33,199 nt of DNA, taken from contig CAIOFV010000053.1 of assembly GCA_903857665.1 (NCBI GenBank), positions 1 through 33,199 of the forward strand, given 5' to 3'. Below, in pieces: positions 13,599 to 22,134 of the stretch (position 1 is the first letter of the stretch; each line of letters starts with the position of its first letter). This DNA is from an uncultured Myxococcales bacterium. GTDB taxonomy: Bacteria; Myxococcota_A; UBA9042; DTJE01. Below the pieces are notes generated by a model that was given only the letters and a program-made list of their open reading frames with translations, ran no database searches and was not told the origin of the DNA. A program made the position numbers and the translations under genes.

Positions 13599-16238
13599 AT
13601 GATCGTGCTGACCATATCGTCATTCCTCGCGACGGCAGTCTGCGCCTGGCTTGCCGTCTATGCGCTGGCACGCGGTTCAGGGTCGCCCCTGACCGGCCCC
13701 TTCTTCCTGCTGTGCGTCGCCTTCGGCGTGTCCTCCTTCCTGATGGCCCTGGTGGGGATCTCCCCCACCGCGGAACAGGCCGAATTCTGGTTCCGGCTGG
13801 CCACGCCGTTCTCGTCCGTCGTGCCCTCGGTGACCCTGCACGTGCTGCTCGCGATCGCGGGCCGGCCGTCCACCGGTCGGGGCTGGAAGATCCCGCTGAT
13901 CTACCTGCCCACGCTGCCCATGATCTTCCAGGAGACCCTGGGGCCGGCGTCCGCGCGCGTCGCCATCGTCCCCTCGCCCTACGGGTGGCTCCTGGGGTTC
14001 GGCGGGGACGGCATTCCCTACGTGGCCTGCTTCGTCGCCTGGACCTTCCTTTCCGTGCTGGGCGGCTACCTGTTCGTGTTCCTGTGGGGGCGCGGCGCAT
14101 CGACGCATCGTGAAAAGCGGCAGGCCCGCGGGATCCTGCTGACCGGGTTGGCCGCCTCCGTGAGCCTGCTGGTCGGGCACGTCGCGTCCGGGTACTACCT
14201 GGACGGCGGCATGCCGCCCGCGCTGCCCGTGCCCGGCCTGATCGTGTCGCTGGGCTTCGCGGCCGCGATCTTCCGGCACCGCCTGATGGTGGTGACGCCC
14301 TCGCTGGCACTGGACCAGGTCCTGGCGCGCCTGCGGGACATGCTGTTCATCCTGGACCGCCAGGGTCGGGTGCTGGAGGCCAACGCCATTGCCCGGGAAA
14401 CACTGGCGCGTCCGGGCCAATCCCTGGTCGGCCGGTCCCTGATCGAGCTTGCCGTCGATCCCGGCGCGATGACCCGGGCGCTGGCCGCCATGCAGGATGC
14501 CTCGCCGCCCGGGCCCCGCGTCGAAACGGCCCTGGTCATGGAACCCGGGCCGATGCCCGTGGAGGTGTCCGGGTCGGCGATCCGCGATGCCGATGGCGAC
14601 GCTGTCGCCCTGGCCGTCGTGGTTCGGGACCTGCGGGACACGGAACGGCTGCGACGCGAAATCGACGAACGGCGGCGCGTCGAGGAACGGCTTTCTGCGA
14701 CCCTCCGGGCGGTCGCGGACGGGATCGTCGCGTCGGACGTCGCGGGCCGGGTCGTCCTGATGAACCCGGTGGCCGAGCGCCTCACCGGGTGGTCCGAGCG
14801 CGATGCCGTGGGTCGCACGCTCGGGGAGGTCCTGGCGTTGTGGGACGTGCAGACGCAGGCCCGGGTCGAGGACCCGCTGGTCCTGGCGTCGGCCCCGTCG
14901 GAACCCGGTGGCCCGGCCGCTGACGTGCTGGTCGGGCCCGAGGATGGGCCTCGGCGCCTGGCGACCTGCATCGCGTCGTCGATGCGGAATCCCGACGGGA
15001 GCAACGCCGGGTTCGTCCTGGTTCTGCGGGACGTCACGGTCGCCCGCCAGGTCGAGGAAGAACTGCAGAAGGCCAGCAAACTGGAATCGGTGGGGCTGCT
15101 GGCCGGGGGCATCGCCCACGACTTCAACAACATCCTGACCGCGATGCTCGGCTACGTCGAAATGGCCCGCATGGACCTCCCGGACGACAGCGACGTGGTT
15201 CGCAAACTGGTCGAGGCCGAGTCGGCCGGTCGGCGGGCCCGCGACCTGACGCAGAAGCTGCTGACGTTCGCGCGCGGTGGGGCGCCCGTGCTCAAGAGCA
15301 CCGACGTGGGCCGCGTGATCTCCGAAAGCGTGTCGCTGCTCTCCGGGTCGAAGACGGCGCGGTGCGAGGTGCGGATCGACCCGGCCACCTGGCCGGCGCT
15401 GGCCGACGAGGGCCAGTTGTACCAGGCCCTCAGCAACCTGCTGCTGAACGCGTTCCAGGCCATGCCGGCCGGTGGCAGGGTCACCGTGTCGGCCGACAAC
15501 GTGGATGCGCGCGCCGCGTTCGGCGAGGCCGGCGTGACGATCCCGGCGGGCCGGTGGGTGCGCATGACCGTCGAGGACCAGGGCGTGGGCATTGCGCGCG
15601 AGCACCTGCCCCGCGTGTTCGACCCGTTCTTCACGACCCGCCCCAACGGGACCGGGCTGGGCCTCAGCACCACGTATTCGATCGTGCGGAAGCATGCCGG
15701 TCGCCTCACCATGGAATCCGAGCCCGGTCGAGGCACGACCGTCCGTTTGTACTTCCCGACCTCCGAGGAGCCGGCCGCGCGTCCCCCGGGGAAGCCTCCG
15801 GCCCAGATGGCGCGGGCGATCGCCGGATGCCGCGTGCTGGTGATGGATGACCAGCCGGCCGTGCTGGGCGTGGCCCGCGAGATGCTGGCGGCGTTCTCGT
15901 GCCATGCCCATGTCTGCGCCGACGGCGCCCAGGCGGTGCGGTCCTACCGGGAGGCACTGGCCGGCGGTTCGCGATTCGCCGCCGTGATCCTGGACTGCGT
16001 CGTGCCCGGGGGCATGGGCGGCGCGGAGGCTGCCCGCCAGATCCTCGCGCTGGATCCCGGGGCGCGGATCGTCATTTCCAGCGGGTACGTGGACCAGCCG
16101 GTCCTCGTGGACTACGGCGCGCACGGTTTCGTCGGGGTCCTGCACAAGCCCTACCGGCTGGACACGCTGGGGGAGGTGATCGAGGACGCGATCGCCGGGG
16201 GAACGGGGACTCCCCACGCCGTCGTCTCTGTGCAATAA
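13599..16238 (+). CDS. Hybrid sensor histidine kinase with N-terminal 7-helix membrane region, two PAS domains and receiver
   Basis: 879 residues from ATG 13599, where the first membrane helix begins at once; GTG 13545 would add 18 residues. About seven hydrophobic helices fill residues 1-225, resembling the 7TM histidine-kinase sensor. Two PAS-like domains follow (about 240-345 and 360-480: ILDRQGRVLEAN and DVAGRVVLMNPVAERLTGW). The HisKA motif GGIAHDFNNILTAM holds phospho-acceptor H507, and the ATPase has NLLLNAFQAM, VEDQGVGIA and GTGLGLSTTYS boxes. A C-terminal receiver (about 744-865) has the acidic pair in VMDDQ, phospho-acceptor D799 in VILDCVVPGG and K in LHKPYR. The H-box type is the HDFNN class common to NtrB-like kinases. 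It probably forms a unit with the second kinase 35 bases downstream. No DNA-binding regulator is encoded beside it, so the output partner is elsewhere. Confidence 0.92.
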   Translation: MIVLTISSFLATAVCAWLAVYALARGSGSPLTGPFFLLCVAFGVSSFLMALVGISPTAEQAEFWFRLATPFSSVVPSVTLHVLLAIAGRPSTGRGWKIPLIYLPTLPMIFQETLGPASARVAIVPSPYGWLLGFGGDGIPYVACFVAWTFLSVLGGYLFVFLWGRGASTHREKRQARGILLTGLAASVSLLVGHVASGYYLDGGMPPALPVPGLIVSLGFAAAIFRHRLMVVTPSLALDQVLARLRDMLFILDRQGRVLEANAIARETLARPGQSLVGRSLIELAVDPGAMTRALAAMQDASPPGPRVETALVMEPGPMPVEVSGSAIRDADGDAVALAVVVRDLRDTERLRREIDERRRVEERLSATLRAVADGIVASDVAGRVVLMNPVAERLTGWSERDAVGRTLGEVLALWDVQTQARVEDPLVLASAPSEPGGPAADVLVGPEDGPRRLATCIASSMRNPDGSNAGFVLVLRDVTVARQVEEELQKASKLESVGLLAGGIAHDFNNILTAMLGYVEMARMDLPDDSDVVRKLVEAESAGRRARDLTQKLLTFARGGAPVLKSTDVGRVISESVSLLSGSKTARCEVRIDPATWPALADEGQLYQALSNLLLNAFQAMPAGGRVTVSADNVDARAAFGEAGVTIPAGRWVRMTVEDQGVGIAREHLPRVFDPFFTTRPNGTGLGLSTTYSIVRKHAGRLTMESEPGRGTTVRLYFPTSEEPAARPPGKPPAQMARAIAGCRVLVMDDQPAVLGVAREMLAAFSCHAHVCADGAQAVRSYREALAGGSRFAAVILDCVVPGGMGGAEAARQILALDPGARIVISSGYVDQPVLVDYGAHGFVGVLHKPYRLDTLGEVIEDAIAGGTGTPHAVVSVQ

Positions 16239-16273
16239 TCCTGCTGCCCGATACACGCTGAGGAACCCCTCCG

Positions 16274-17659
16274 GTGCTGAATGACGCGGCAGAAGTGCGC
16301 CGGCGAGGCCTGATCGCCGGCACCACCATCCTCGTGGTGCACCTCCTGTACACGCTGTTCCAGATCGCCTCCCTCGTCCTGTCCTGGCATCCCCCGTTCA
16401 TCGACGTGGGCGTCCTGTGGTTCTCGGTCGGGGCCAACCTGGTCATGGACGCCCTCGCGGTGGCGTACCTGGCTGCGATCGGGATCCTGGGGAAGCGGCC
16501 GGGCTCGGGACCGATGATCCACGGTGCGTCCGTGGCCTTCTCGCTGATCGTGGTCGGCGTCTGGGGAATCCAGCTCCACATCGGCGGCAGCCAGAGTTCC
16601 CACATGCTGGCGGTGGTCCTGGCCACCCTGCTGGTCTGCGCCTGGGTCCTTCCGGCGCGGTCCGTCGTGTGGGTGACGATCGTCTCGACGATCGTGCTGG
16701 CCGGCATCGTGGGCCTGGAAATCGTCGGGGTGCTCGCGTACTCGCCCCTCCTTCCTGCCGTCCAGGAGGTCCGCTTCATCTTCCTGGACTGGCGCGTCCT
16801 GTTGATGAACGCGGCCATCTTCGCGTGCACCATCTGCGTCTCGATGGGCGCGATGCTCGCGATGCGCCGATCGGTGCGCCACAGCCGCCAGGCGCTCCAC
16901 CAGGGCAACGTCCTGCTCCGCCAGGAGGTGGCCGAGCGCGAGCAGGCGCAGACGACGCTGAGGCTGGCCGTGGAGGAACTGTCGCGCGCCAACGAGGGCC
17001 TTCGCGGCCAGATCCAGGCGGCGGCCCACGACCTGCGCTCGCCGATGACCGTCATCGACGGCTATGCGTCCCTGCTGAAGGAAGACATGGAGGGTCCCTC
17101 GGGGCCCGGGGCCAGGGACCACATGCGGCACCTGGAAAACGGGGTCCAGCACATGCGCCGGCTGCTGGACGACCTGTCGCGACTGGTGCTGGTCGATGAT
17201 CGGGCCGTCCACGTCGTGCCGTGCGATGCGGCACGGATCGTCCAGGGCGTCGTTTCGATGTTCGAGCTGCAGGCCCGGGAACTGGGCGCCTGCATCGAGG
17301 TCGGCCCGCTGCCCGTGGTGCTGGCGGAGGAGGTCCGGCTGGCGAGGGTGTTCCAGAACCTGGTCGGCAATGCCCTGAAGTTCCGTTCGTCCGAGGCCCC
17401 CCGGATCCGCATCGACGCGGAACCTTCCGGCGCGGACTGCTGCTTCGTGGTCCGCGACAACGGCATCGGGATCCCGCCCGACCAGGCCGACCGCGTCTTC
17501 GAACCCTTCGTGCGGCTGGCGCCCGGAGGCGGGAACGAGGGGAGCGGGATCGGCCTGTCGGTCTGCCGCAAGGCCATCGAGGGCCTCGGGGGGCGCATCT
17601 GGGTCGATCCGCGCTGCGTCGGTGGAGCCACCTTCCGGTTCACGCTGCGGCGTGCCTGA
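16274..17659 (+). CDS. Membrane sensor histidine kinase
   Basis: 461 residues starting at GTG 16274, with an AGGA a little upstream. Six or so hydrophobic helices lie between residues 14 and 200 with very short loops, suggesting sensing within the membrane. A coiled-coil linker (residues ~205-245: REQAQTTLRLAVEELSR) leads to HisKA with AAAHDLRSPMTVIDGY, H252 the phospho-acceptor. The ATPase domain has the N box NLVGNALKFRS, G1 VVRDNGIGIPPDQ, F box RVFEPFVRL and G2 GSGIGLSVC. There is no receiver or PAS domain. It starts 35 bases after the hybrid kinase and is probably co-transcribed with it. Convergent with the cysteine-rich lipoprotein gene, whose stop lies 47 bases on. The last 80 residues resemble the truncated ATPase fragment at 25053-25364. 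Confidence 0.9.
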   Translation: MLNDAAEVRRRGLIAGTTILVVHLLYTLFQIASLVLSWHPPFIDVGVLWFSVGANLVMDALAVAYLAAIGILGKRPGSGPMIHGASVAFSLIVVGVWGIQLHIGGSQSSHMLAVVLATLLVCAWVLPARSVVWVTIVSTIVLAGIVGLEIVGVLAYSPLLPAVQEVRFIFLDWRVLLMNAAIFACTICVSMGAMLAMRRSVRHSRQALHQGNVLLRQEVAEREQAQTTLRLAVEELSRANEGLRGQIQAAAHDLRSPMTVIDGYASLLKEDMEGPSGPGARDHMRHLENGVQHMRRLLDDLSRLVLVDDRAVHVVPCDAARIVQGVVSMFELQARELGACIEVGPLPVVLAEEVRLARVFQNLVGNALKFRSSEAPRIRIDAEPSGADCCFVVRDNGIGIPPDQADRVFEPFVRLAPGGGNEGSGIGLSVCRKAIEGLGGRIWVDPRCVGGATFRFTLRRA

Positions 17660-17706
17660 GCCAGCGGTCCGTCGCCGATCTGCATCGCATCAATCGCTTC
17701 ACGCCG

Positions 17707-19362
17707 TCAACCGCCGCTGCACTCGCTTTCGCACGCCCCGGGCACGCAGGCTCGCATGGCGCTGGTCTGGGCCCCGTTCGGGCAGTTGTCCAGGCACCAT
17801 CCCTCGGTATCGCTGCACGACTGGTCGCATTTCGGGTCTTCCGAGCTCAGGCACGCCACCTGGCAATCGACGCTGGCGCTGAGGCAATCGGCCGAGCAGT
17901 TTTCCGCCGCGGTCCAGCAATCCACGTCGCACGCGGTGCACTCGCCCGCGCAACTGGCCTGGACGCACTTCTTGCACGCGGAGGTGTCGGCGGCCTTGCA
18001 GAACTGCGTGACGAACCCCCAGACGGTCGAACAGTTGCCGGTCGGGGTGTGGCAGGTGTCGGCAGTCACGTCGTACGAAACCTGGCTGGACGTGGTGGTG
18101 TCCACGTCGAATGTCGCGGGTTCGCGGCACGGGGCCGAAACCAGCACGGTCGCGGGCCCGATATCGCGGACCTCGACCTGCTCGGTGTTGGTGGGCTTGT
18201 CCACGCTCAACTGGTGGATCTGCTGCGGGACCGCTCCCGTCAGGGAGCCGTCCCCCTGCGCCTGGAACCCGGCCCCCGACGGCAACGCCTGGATCGTGGA
18301 CAGCGCCTGGGTGTCCGCGGCGTCGTCCCAGTCGTCGATCGTGGGGTCCGGGGAAGCGAGGATTTCGGCGGCGTGCGCCGGCGTCATCACCGTCGCGGGC
18401 GGCGTGACGGTGACCGTCGTGGTCTGCTTGCTGGCCACGGTGGCATCCAGGCGATCGGCCAGTTTGTCCAGCGGCTGCAGCGGCACGTCGGTCGCCGTGC
18501 TGACCGCGGTGATCGTCAGGTCCACCGCAGCCGCGGTCGTTTCGGAGGCCCCCAGCGCCTTGCCGACCTGCACGTAGCCCTGGCCGTTGAACTGCTGGAC
18601 GCCGACGGTCGTGGTGAGGGCGACCTTCCCGCACTGGACGGTGCTGTCCGCCACCGCCTTCTGGATCAGCTCGGCCGGGACCGAGTTCACGTTCGGCGCG
18701 TTGACGGTTTCGGCAACCCGCAATTTCTGCTCGATGTCCTTCGCCTTGATCAGGCGCGAACCCATCCCAAGGCCTTCGAACGCCGCCTTCGCCTCCTGCT
18801 GGGTGGTGGTGGCCGGCAGCCCAAGCGCCTGGTTGATCACCTTCACCTCGGCCGGGGTTGCAGCGTCGATCTTGGTCGCGACCGGCGCCGTGCGCATCGT
18901 GATGGCCTTCGAAACGCCCTTCGTCGCGGCCCAGGCGGCGACGGCGATCCCCGCGATGATGATCGCGTCGTCGATGCCGATGATGGCGCTGCGGACCGAC
19001 CCCGGGGTGCTCGGCGAGGCCTGCAGGGGCGACGAGGTCGTCGCGACGGCCACCCCGCCCAGCGCGGCGGCGGCGTTGAGCCACGCCCCCTGGGACGCGA
19101 ACGCCTGGCCCAGCGCGTCCGCCTGTGGGCCGCTGACGGTAAGCGGAGGAAGCGTCGTGGTCAGGTCCGTCGTGAAGTGGCTGGACGCCACGTCGACCAC
19201 CGCGGCCTGCGCGCTCCAGGCCGCCGAGGAGGCCTCCACCTGGGCCTGGGTGGCCGCAGCGAAGGTCGTCGGCTTGCCGCTGGGACCCGGGGAACTGGAA
19301 CTGCAGCCGGCCAGCAGCAGCGCCGGTGTGACCAGGAGTGGGAGCGTGCGCGGAAACTTCAT
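17707..19362 (-). CDS. Exported lipoprotein with cysteine-rich C-terminal domain
   Basis: 551 residues; the start at 19362 is preceded by GGAGG at good spacing. The N-terminus is a lipoprotein signal (LVTPALLLAGCSSSSPGPS). The first 400 residues have little cysteine and are rich in Ala, Thr and Val; a strongly hydrophobic stretch near residues 120-140 (DDAIIIAGIAVAAWAATKG) could be a membrane-inserting helix or a buried hairpin. The last 145 residues contain about twenty cysteines in CxxC/CxxxC spacings (for example ACKKCVQASCAGECTACDVDCW), a pattern expected to be disulfide-bonded outside the cytoplasm. I do not recognise a named family. A good promoter lies directly upstream. The neighbouring gene on the same strand also encodes an exported cysteine-rich protein of a different type. 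Confidence 0.8.
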   Translation of the reverse strand: MKFPRTLPLLVTPALLLAGCSSSSPGPSGKPTTFAAATQAQVEASSAAWSAQAAVVDVASSHFTTDLTTTLPPLTVSGPQADALGQAFASQGAWLNAAAALGGVAVATTSSPLQASPSTPGSVRSAIIGIDDAIIIAGIAVAAWAATKGVSKAITMRTAPVATKIDAATPAEVKVINQALGLPATTTQQEAKAAFEGLGMGSRLIKAKDIEQKLRVAETVNAPNVNSVPAELIQKAVADSTVQCGKVALTTTVGVQQFNGQGYVQVGKALGASETTAAAVDLTITAVSTATDVPLQPLDKLADRLDATVASKQTTTVTVTPPATVMTPAHAAEILASPDPTIDDWDDAADTQALSTIQALPSGAGFQAQGDGSLTGAVPQQIHQLSVDKPTNTEQVEVRDIGPATVLVSAPCREPATFDVDTTTSSQVSYDVTADTCHTPTGNCSTVWGFVTQFCKAADTSACKKCVQASCAGECTACDVDCWTAAENCSADCLSASVDCQVACLSSEDPKCDQSCSDTEGWCLDNCPNGAQTSAMRACVPGACESECSGG

Positions 19363-19404
19363 GGGATCCTCCAGAGGGGATCGGTTCGCGAAGGATGTGG
19401 GGCC

Positions 19405-19433
19405 AGCCTATGTTCTTCCCGCCGAGCCGTCAA
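19405..19433 (-). promoter_or_regulatory. Sigma-70-type promoter of the cysteine-rich lipoprotein gene
   Basis: Read on the minus strand: TTGACG (19433-19428), 17-base spacer, TAGGCT (19410-19405). The -35 box matches the consensus at five of six positions. The start site would be near 19398, giving a leader of about 35 bases that contains the GGAGG ribosome site. Confidence 0.6.
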
Positions 19434-19516
19434 TGCTCGGGACGGGCGGCTCGGGGGTCGTCCCGGAAGGGAAGGCGTCGCCCCCCGTCGCGTTGCAGCG
19501 TCGATGGCGATCGGCT

Positions 19517-20587
19517 TCAGTGCGCCCGACGCCGGCGGTTCAAGGCATTCTGGATCTGCAGGGACCTCAGCGCGATGTCGGCGGCCAGCAGGTCGGCCAG
19601 GCGCAGCATCAGGAGGGTCCCGTACGGGGCACCCCACGGGTCGCCCGCAACCCCGCCGGGAAGGCCCCCGTCCGGCGACGAATCGCAGGATTCCCTGCAG
19701 GTGGGCCCGGTGCAGGCCGCCAGGTCGCGGAACGCCGGGAGGCCGGCGAGGAACCGGTACTGGCATGCCTGCGGACAGACCGTGTCGGTCGCGCCGCAGC
19801 CCTGAAGACAACTCTGCAGCGCCACGCAGGCCGGGTTCCCGGCACAGGCATCGGCCTGGGCACCGCAGCTCTGTGCCAGGCAGGCATCACAGGGAACCTG
19901 CGCCGGCGGGGCCTCGGGCTCGTCGGGCGGGACCGGATCGGGCGGCGCGGCGGCGATCGACACGTCCCGGTGGGGAGGGGGGGCCCGGTCGGACCCGCAG
20001 GCTTCGCCGCACCCTCCCTTCGCACAGTCCATCAACGCCTGCAGTGCCCGGATGCCCGCCGCGTTCCGGCGGCTGCAGCCCTGCGCGCACTCCGGGTCGT
20101 CCGTGGCGCACTTCAGCAGGCACCGGTTCAACCCGACGCAGGCCTCGCTGCCCTTGCAGGCCAGGTCCTCGGCACCGCATGTTTCGGAAAGGCAGGACTG
20201 GCAGGGGGGGATGGGCGCCGCGCTGGCGAGGACCGGGGCGGGCGTCGCGGCGTCGCACTCCGCGCCCGGCCGGTCCGGGTCGGCCCGGCAGCCCTCCCTG
20301 GCGGCTTCGGCCTTCGGGGCCTCGCAAGACGGCCCGGTGCAGGGACCGACCGGATCGTCCGGCGCGGCCCGCTCGAGGTCGATGCCCGCGTCGGAGTCCA
20401 GCGGCTCCTCGAGGATCCCGTCGTCGGGTTCGAGGACTTCCGTCTCGTCGGGGATCGTGTCCGCGGCCGGCACGTCGGCGGCGCCGCTCGACCCGCGGGA
20501 GGGTTCCCGCGCGCGCAGGTACCAGGCCGCCAGGATCGCCCCGATCGCGAGCAGCAGCCAGAGGCGGCTTCGGGGCAGCAACGTCAT
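19517..20587 (-). CDS. Membrane-anchored exported protein with two copies of a multi-cysteine domain
   Basis: 356 residues from ATG 20587 (a GTG directly before it could also serve; GGAGG lies eight bases upstream of the ATG). One N-terminal hydrophobic helix (LWLLLAIGAILAAWYL) acts as an uncleaved anchor or signal, followed by an acidic Asp/Glu/Pro-rich linker. Two copies of a roughly 75-residue domain follow: one beginning CQSCLSETCGAEDLACKGSEAC and another beginning CDACLAQSCGAQADACAGNPAC. Each continues with CLxxC, then a Cys-x3-Cys element, an R-x3-AG(I/L)xA motif and a C-terminal Cys-x3/4-Cys pair. A Pro-rich spacer separates them. The C-terminus is basic (NRRRRAH). The CxxCLxxxCG unit is common in surface proteins of Myxococcota but its role is unknown. 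The gene starts 36 bases after the mannosyltransferase-like gene ends and may be in its operon. Confidence 0.82.
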   Translation of the reverse strand: MTLLPRSRLWLLLAIGAILAAWYLRAREPSRGSSGAADVPAADTIPDETEVLEPDDGILEEPLDSDAGIDLERAAPDDPVGPCTGPSCEAPKAEAAREGCRADPDRPGAECDAATPAPVLASAAPIPPCQSCLSETCGAEDLACKGSEACVGLNRCLLKCATDDPECAQGCSRRNAAGIRALQALMDCAKGGCGEACGSDRAPPPHRDVSIAAAPPDPVPPDEPEAPPAQVPCDACLAQSCGAQADACAGNPACVALQSCLQGCGATDTVCPQACQYRFLAGLPAFRDLAACTGPTCRESCDSSPDGGLPGGVAGDPWGAPYGTLLMLRLADLLAADIALRSLQIQNALNRRRRAH

Positions 20588-20623
20588 CACGCCTTCCTCC
20601 GTGGGCCGCTCGGGCCGGGGAAC

Positions 20624-22039
20624 CTACTTCGGGGAAACGAACAGGCTGCGCAGGCGCCCTCGGATCCCCAGCAGGAACACGACGCAGGCCAGGCCCGACG
20701 TGGCGACAGTGTAAGCGATTCTCCAACCGCTCCCGAGGGGCAGCAACCCGGTGCCGTCCACCGCGATCACCAGCGTCGTGGCCGGCAGCAGCCACCGCAT
20801 CCAGACGGCGACCCGGATCTCGATCGCCAGCACCAGGCCCGGCAACAGGTACCAGGGATGGAAGACCGGCTGTGCCACCGTCAGCACCAGCAGCAATACC
20901 ATCGCGGCGCCGGCGACGAAGTCCCGGAAGTCGCGCGCCCGGACCGAAACCCAGGTCGCCAGCAGCGCGAAGGCGAAAAGCAGCGCGGCGGATACGGGTC
21001 CCAGGCCCGCGATCACCCGGGCGCGGTTGGCACCCATCAGTTTCGCCCCGATGTAGAGGGGCTCGAACAGCGAGTTGGTGGGTTCGCGGGTCGGCAGGAA
21101 GGCGAGGGGCTTGAGGATCGTGTCCAGGCCGTCCCACATGGGCAGGAATGCCAGTGCGGCTGCGGCCAGCATGATGCTCCCGACGGCGATCACGCCCGCC
21201 AGTCGCCTGCCCAAGGGGAGGGCCGGCCGGGCCAGCAGGTACAGGACCCACATCGTCGCCGGTAGCGCGATCGTCAGCTTCGAGGCCACCGCGAGCCCCA
21301 TCGCCACGGCCGCCGGCAGCGTCCTTCCCCGGGAAGCCAGCACCAGCCACAAGGCCAGCAGCAGGGAACCGATCGACTCGGTGGACGCCTGTCCCGCCCC
21401 CTCCAGGAACAGGATCGGGCTAAGCGCGATCAGCGCGAACCACGACGCGGCGATCGGTTCCCGGTCGGCCCGCGACACGTGCCAGGCCAGCACGATGATG
21501 ATCCCGGCGACGGCCAGGAACCCCAGGATCTTCGCGAGGAGCAGGGCGACCAGCAGGCTTCCGCCGGACAGCGCGACCGCCGGTGCCAGAAGGGCCAGTT
21601 GGACGGGCCCGTAGACGCACGGCGCGGCCTTCCAGGTGGAGGACACCTCCGCCAGGAAGGTGGATGTCTGGAGGCCCGTCCCTCGCAGCGTATACGGGTT
21701 CGCCCCGGGCTGCAGGGCCAGGTCCGAGTAGGCGAGGGCGCTGAAGATGTCGTTGGAGAGGAGCGGCGTCATGGGCAGGGCGCACGCGGCCAGCGCGACG
21801 CCGATCCACGCGAGGCGCCGGATGGATCGCGGGTCCGCGGCCCGATCCCCCATCGCGGTGGCAAGGTTCCGATGTCCCACCCACGTCGCGAACAGGAGCG
21901 CGAGGAGCACGAGGGAAGCGACAACGTCCCAGGGGGAGGTCATCCACTCGCTCCCGGCATCGATGGCGCCAGTGGCCGCGGCCCTCGTCCAGGAAAGAAC
22001 GGTCATTCCCAGGGTGGCGATGAAGAACGGGGCGAACAT
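20624..22039 (-). CDS. GT-C-type integral membrane glycosyltransferase, polyprenol-phosphate-mannose alpha-1,6-mannosyltransferase (MptB)-like
   Basis: 471 residues from the ATG at 22039, preceded by AGGGTG at about eight bases. The protein is almost entirely membrane helices (roughly 11-13). The first long loop has SNDIFSALAYSDLALQPGANPYT, the acidic D(I/V)(F/Y)SYLxY...GANPY signature of GT-C enzymes that take mannose or glucose from polyprenyl phosphate, followed by CVYGPVQLALL. Later segments hold LEGAGQASTESIG and the HPWYLLPGLVLA motif near the C-terminus. These resemble the MptA/MptB alpha-1,6-mannosyltransferases described in Actinobacteria, though the acceptor here is unknown. The reading frame runs open far upstream, but only as antisense or alternative-frame sequence of the next gene. 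Upstream lies a readable promoter; downstream the double-cysteine protein may be co-transcribed. The adjacent GT87 enzyme and a GH76 mannanase suggest a shared mannose polymer. Confidence 0.82.
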   Translation of the reverse strand: MFAPFFIATLGMTVLSWTRAAATGAIDAGSEWMTSPWDVVASLVLLALLFATWVGHRNLATAMGDRAADPRSIRRLAWIGVALAACALPMTPLLSNDIFSALAYSDLALQPGANPYTLRGTGLQTSTFLAEVSSTWKAAPCVYGPVQLALLAPAVALSGGSLLVALLLAKILGFLAVAGIIIVLAWHVSRADREPIAASWFALIALSPILFLEGAGQASTESIGSLLLALWLVLASRGRTLPAAVAMGLAVASKLTIALPATMWVLYLLARPALPLGRRLAGVIAVGSIMLAAAALAFLPMWDGLDTILKPLAFLPTREPTNSLFEPLYIGAKLMGANRARVIAGLGPVSAALLFAFALLATWVSVRARDFRDFVAGAAMVLLLVLTVAQPVFHPWYLLPGLVLAIEIRVAVWMRWLLPATTLVIAVDGTGLLPLGSGWRIAYTVATSGLACVVFLLGIRGRLRSLFVSPK

Positions 22040-22100
22040 CCGGATTTCACCCTGCCGGCGCGTGTTCAATCCGACCCCCTGAAGAATCCAGTCGATTGGA

Positions 22101-22129
22101 ACAATAGCGATCCGGGGGGGTGGAGTCGA
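22101..22129 (-). promoter_or_regulatory. Putative promoter of the MptB-like glycosyltransferase gene
   Basis: On the minus strand: TCGACT (22129-22124), 17 bases, TATTGT (22106-22101). Both hexamers match four of six consensus positions. It lies in the 95-base gap after the GT87 gene, so the two glycosyltransferases may be transcribed separately. Confidence 0.42.
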
Positions 22130-22134
22130 GGGCG

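Noticed and set aside
17221..21265. Long plus-strand open frames across 17.2-21.3 kb
   Set aside because: They overlap the end of a kinase gene in another frame and lie opposite three genes with signal peptides, good ribosome sites or family motifs.
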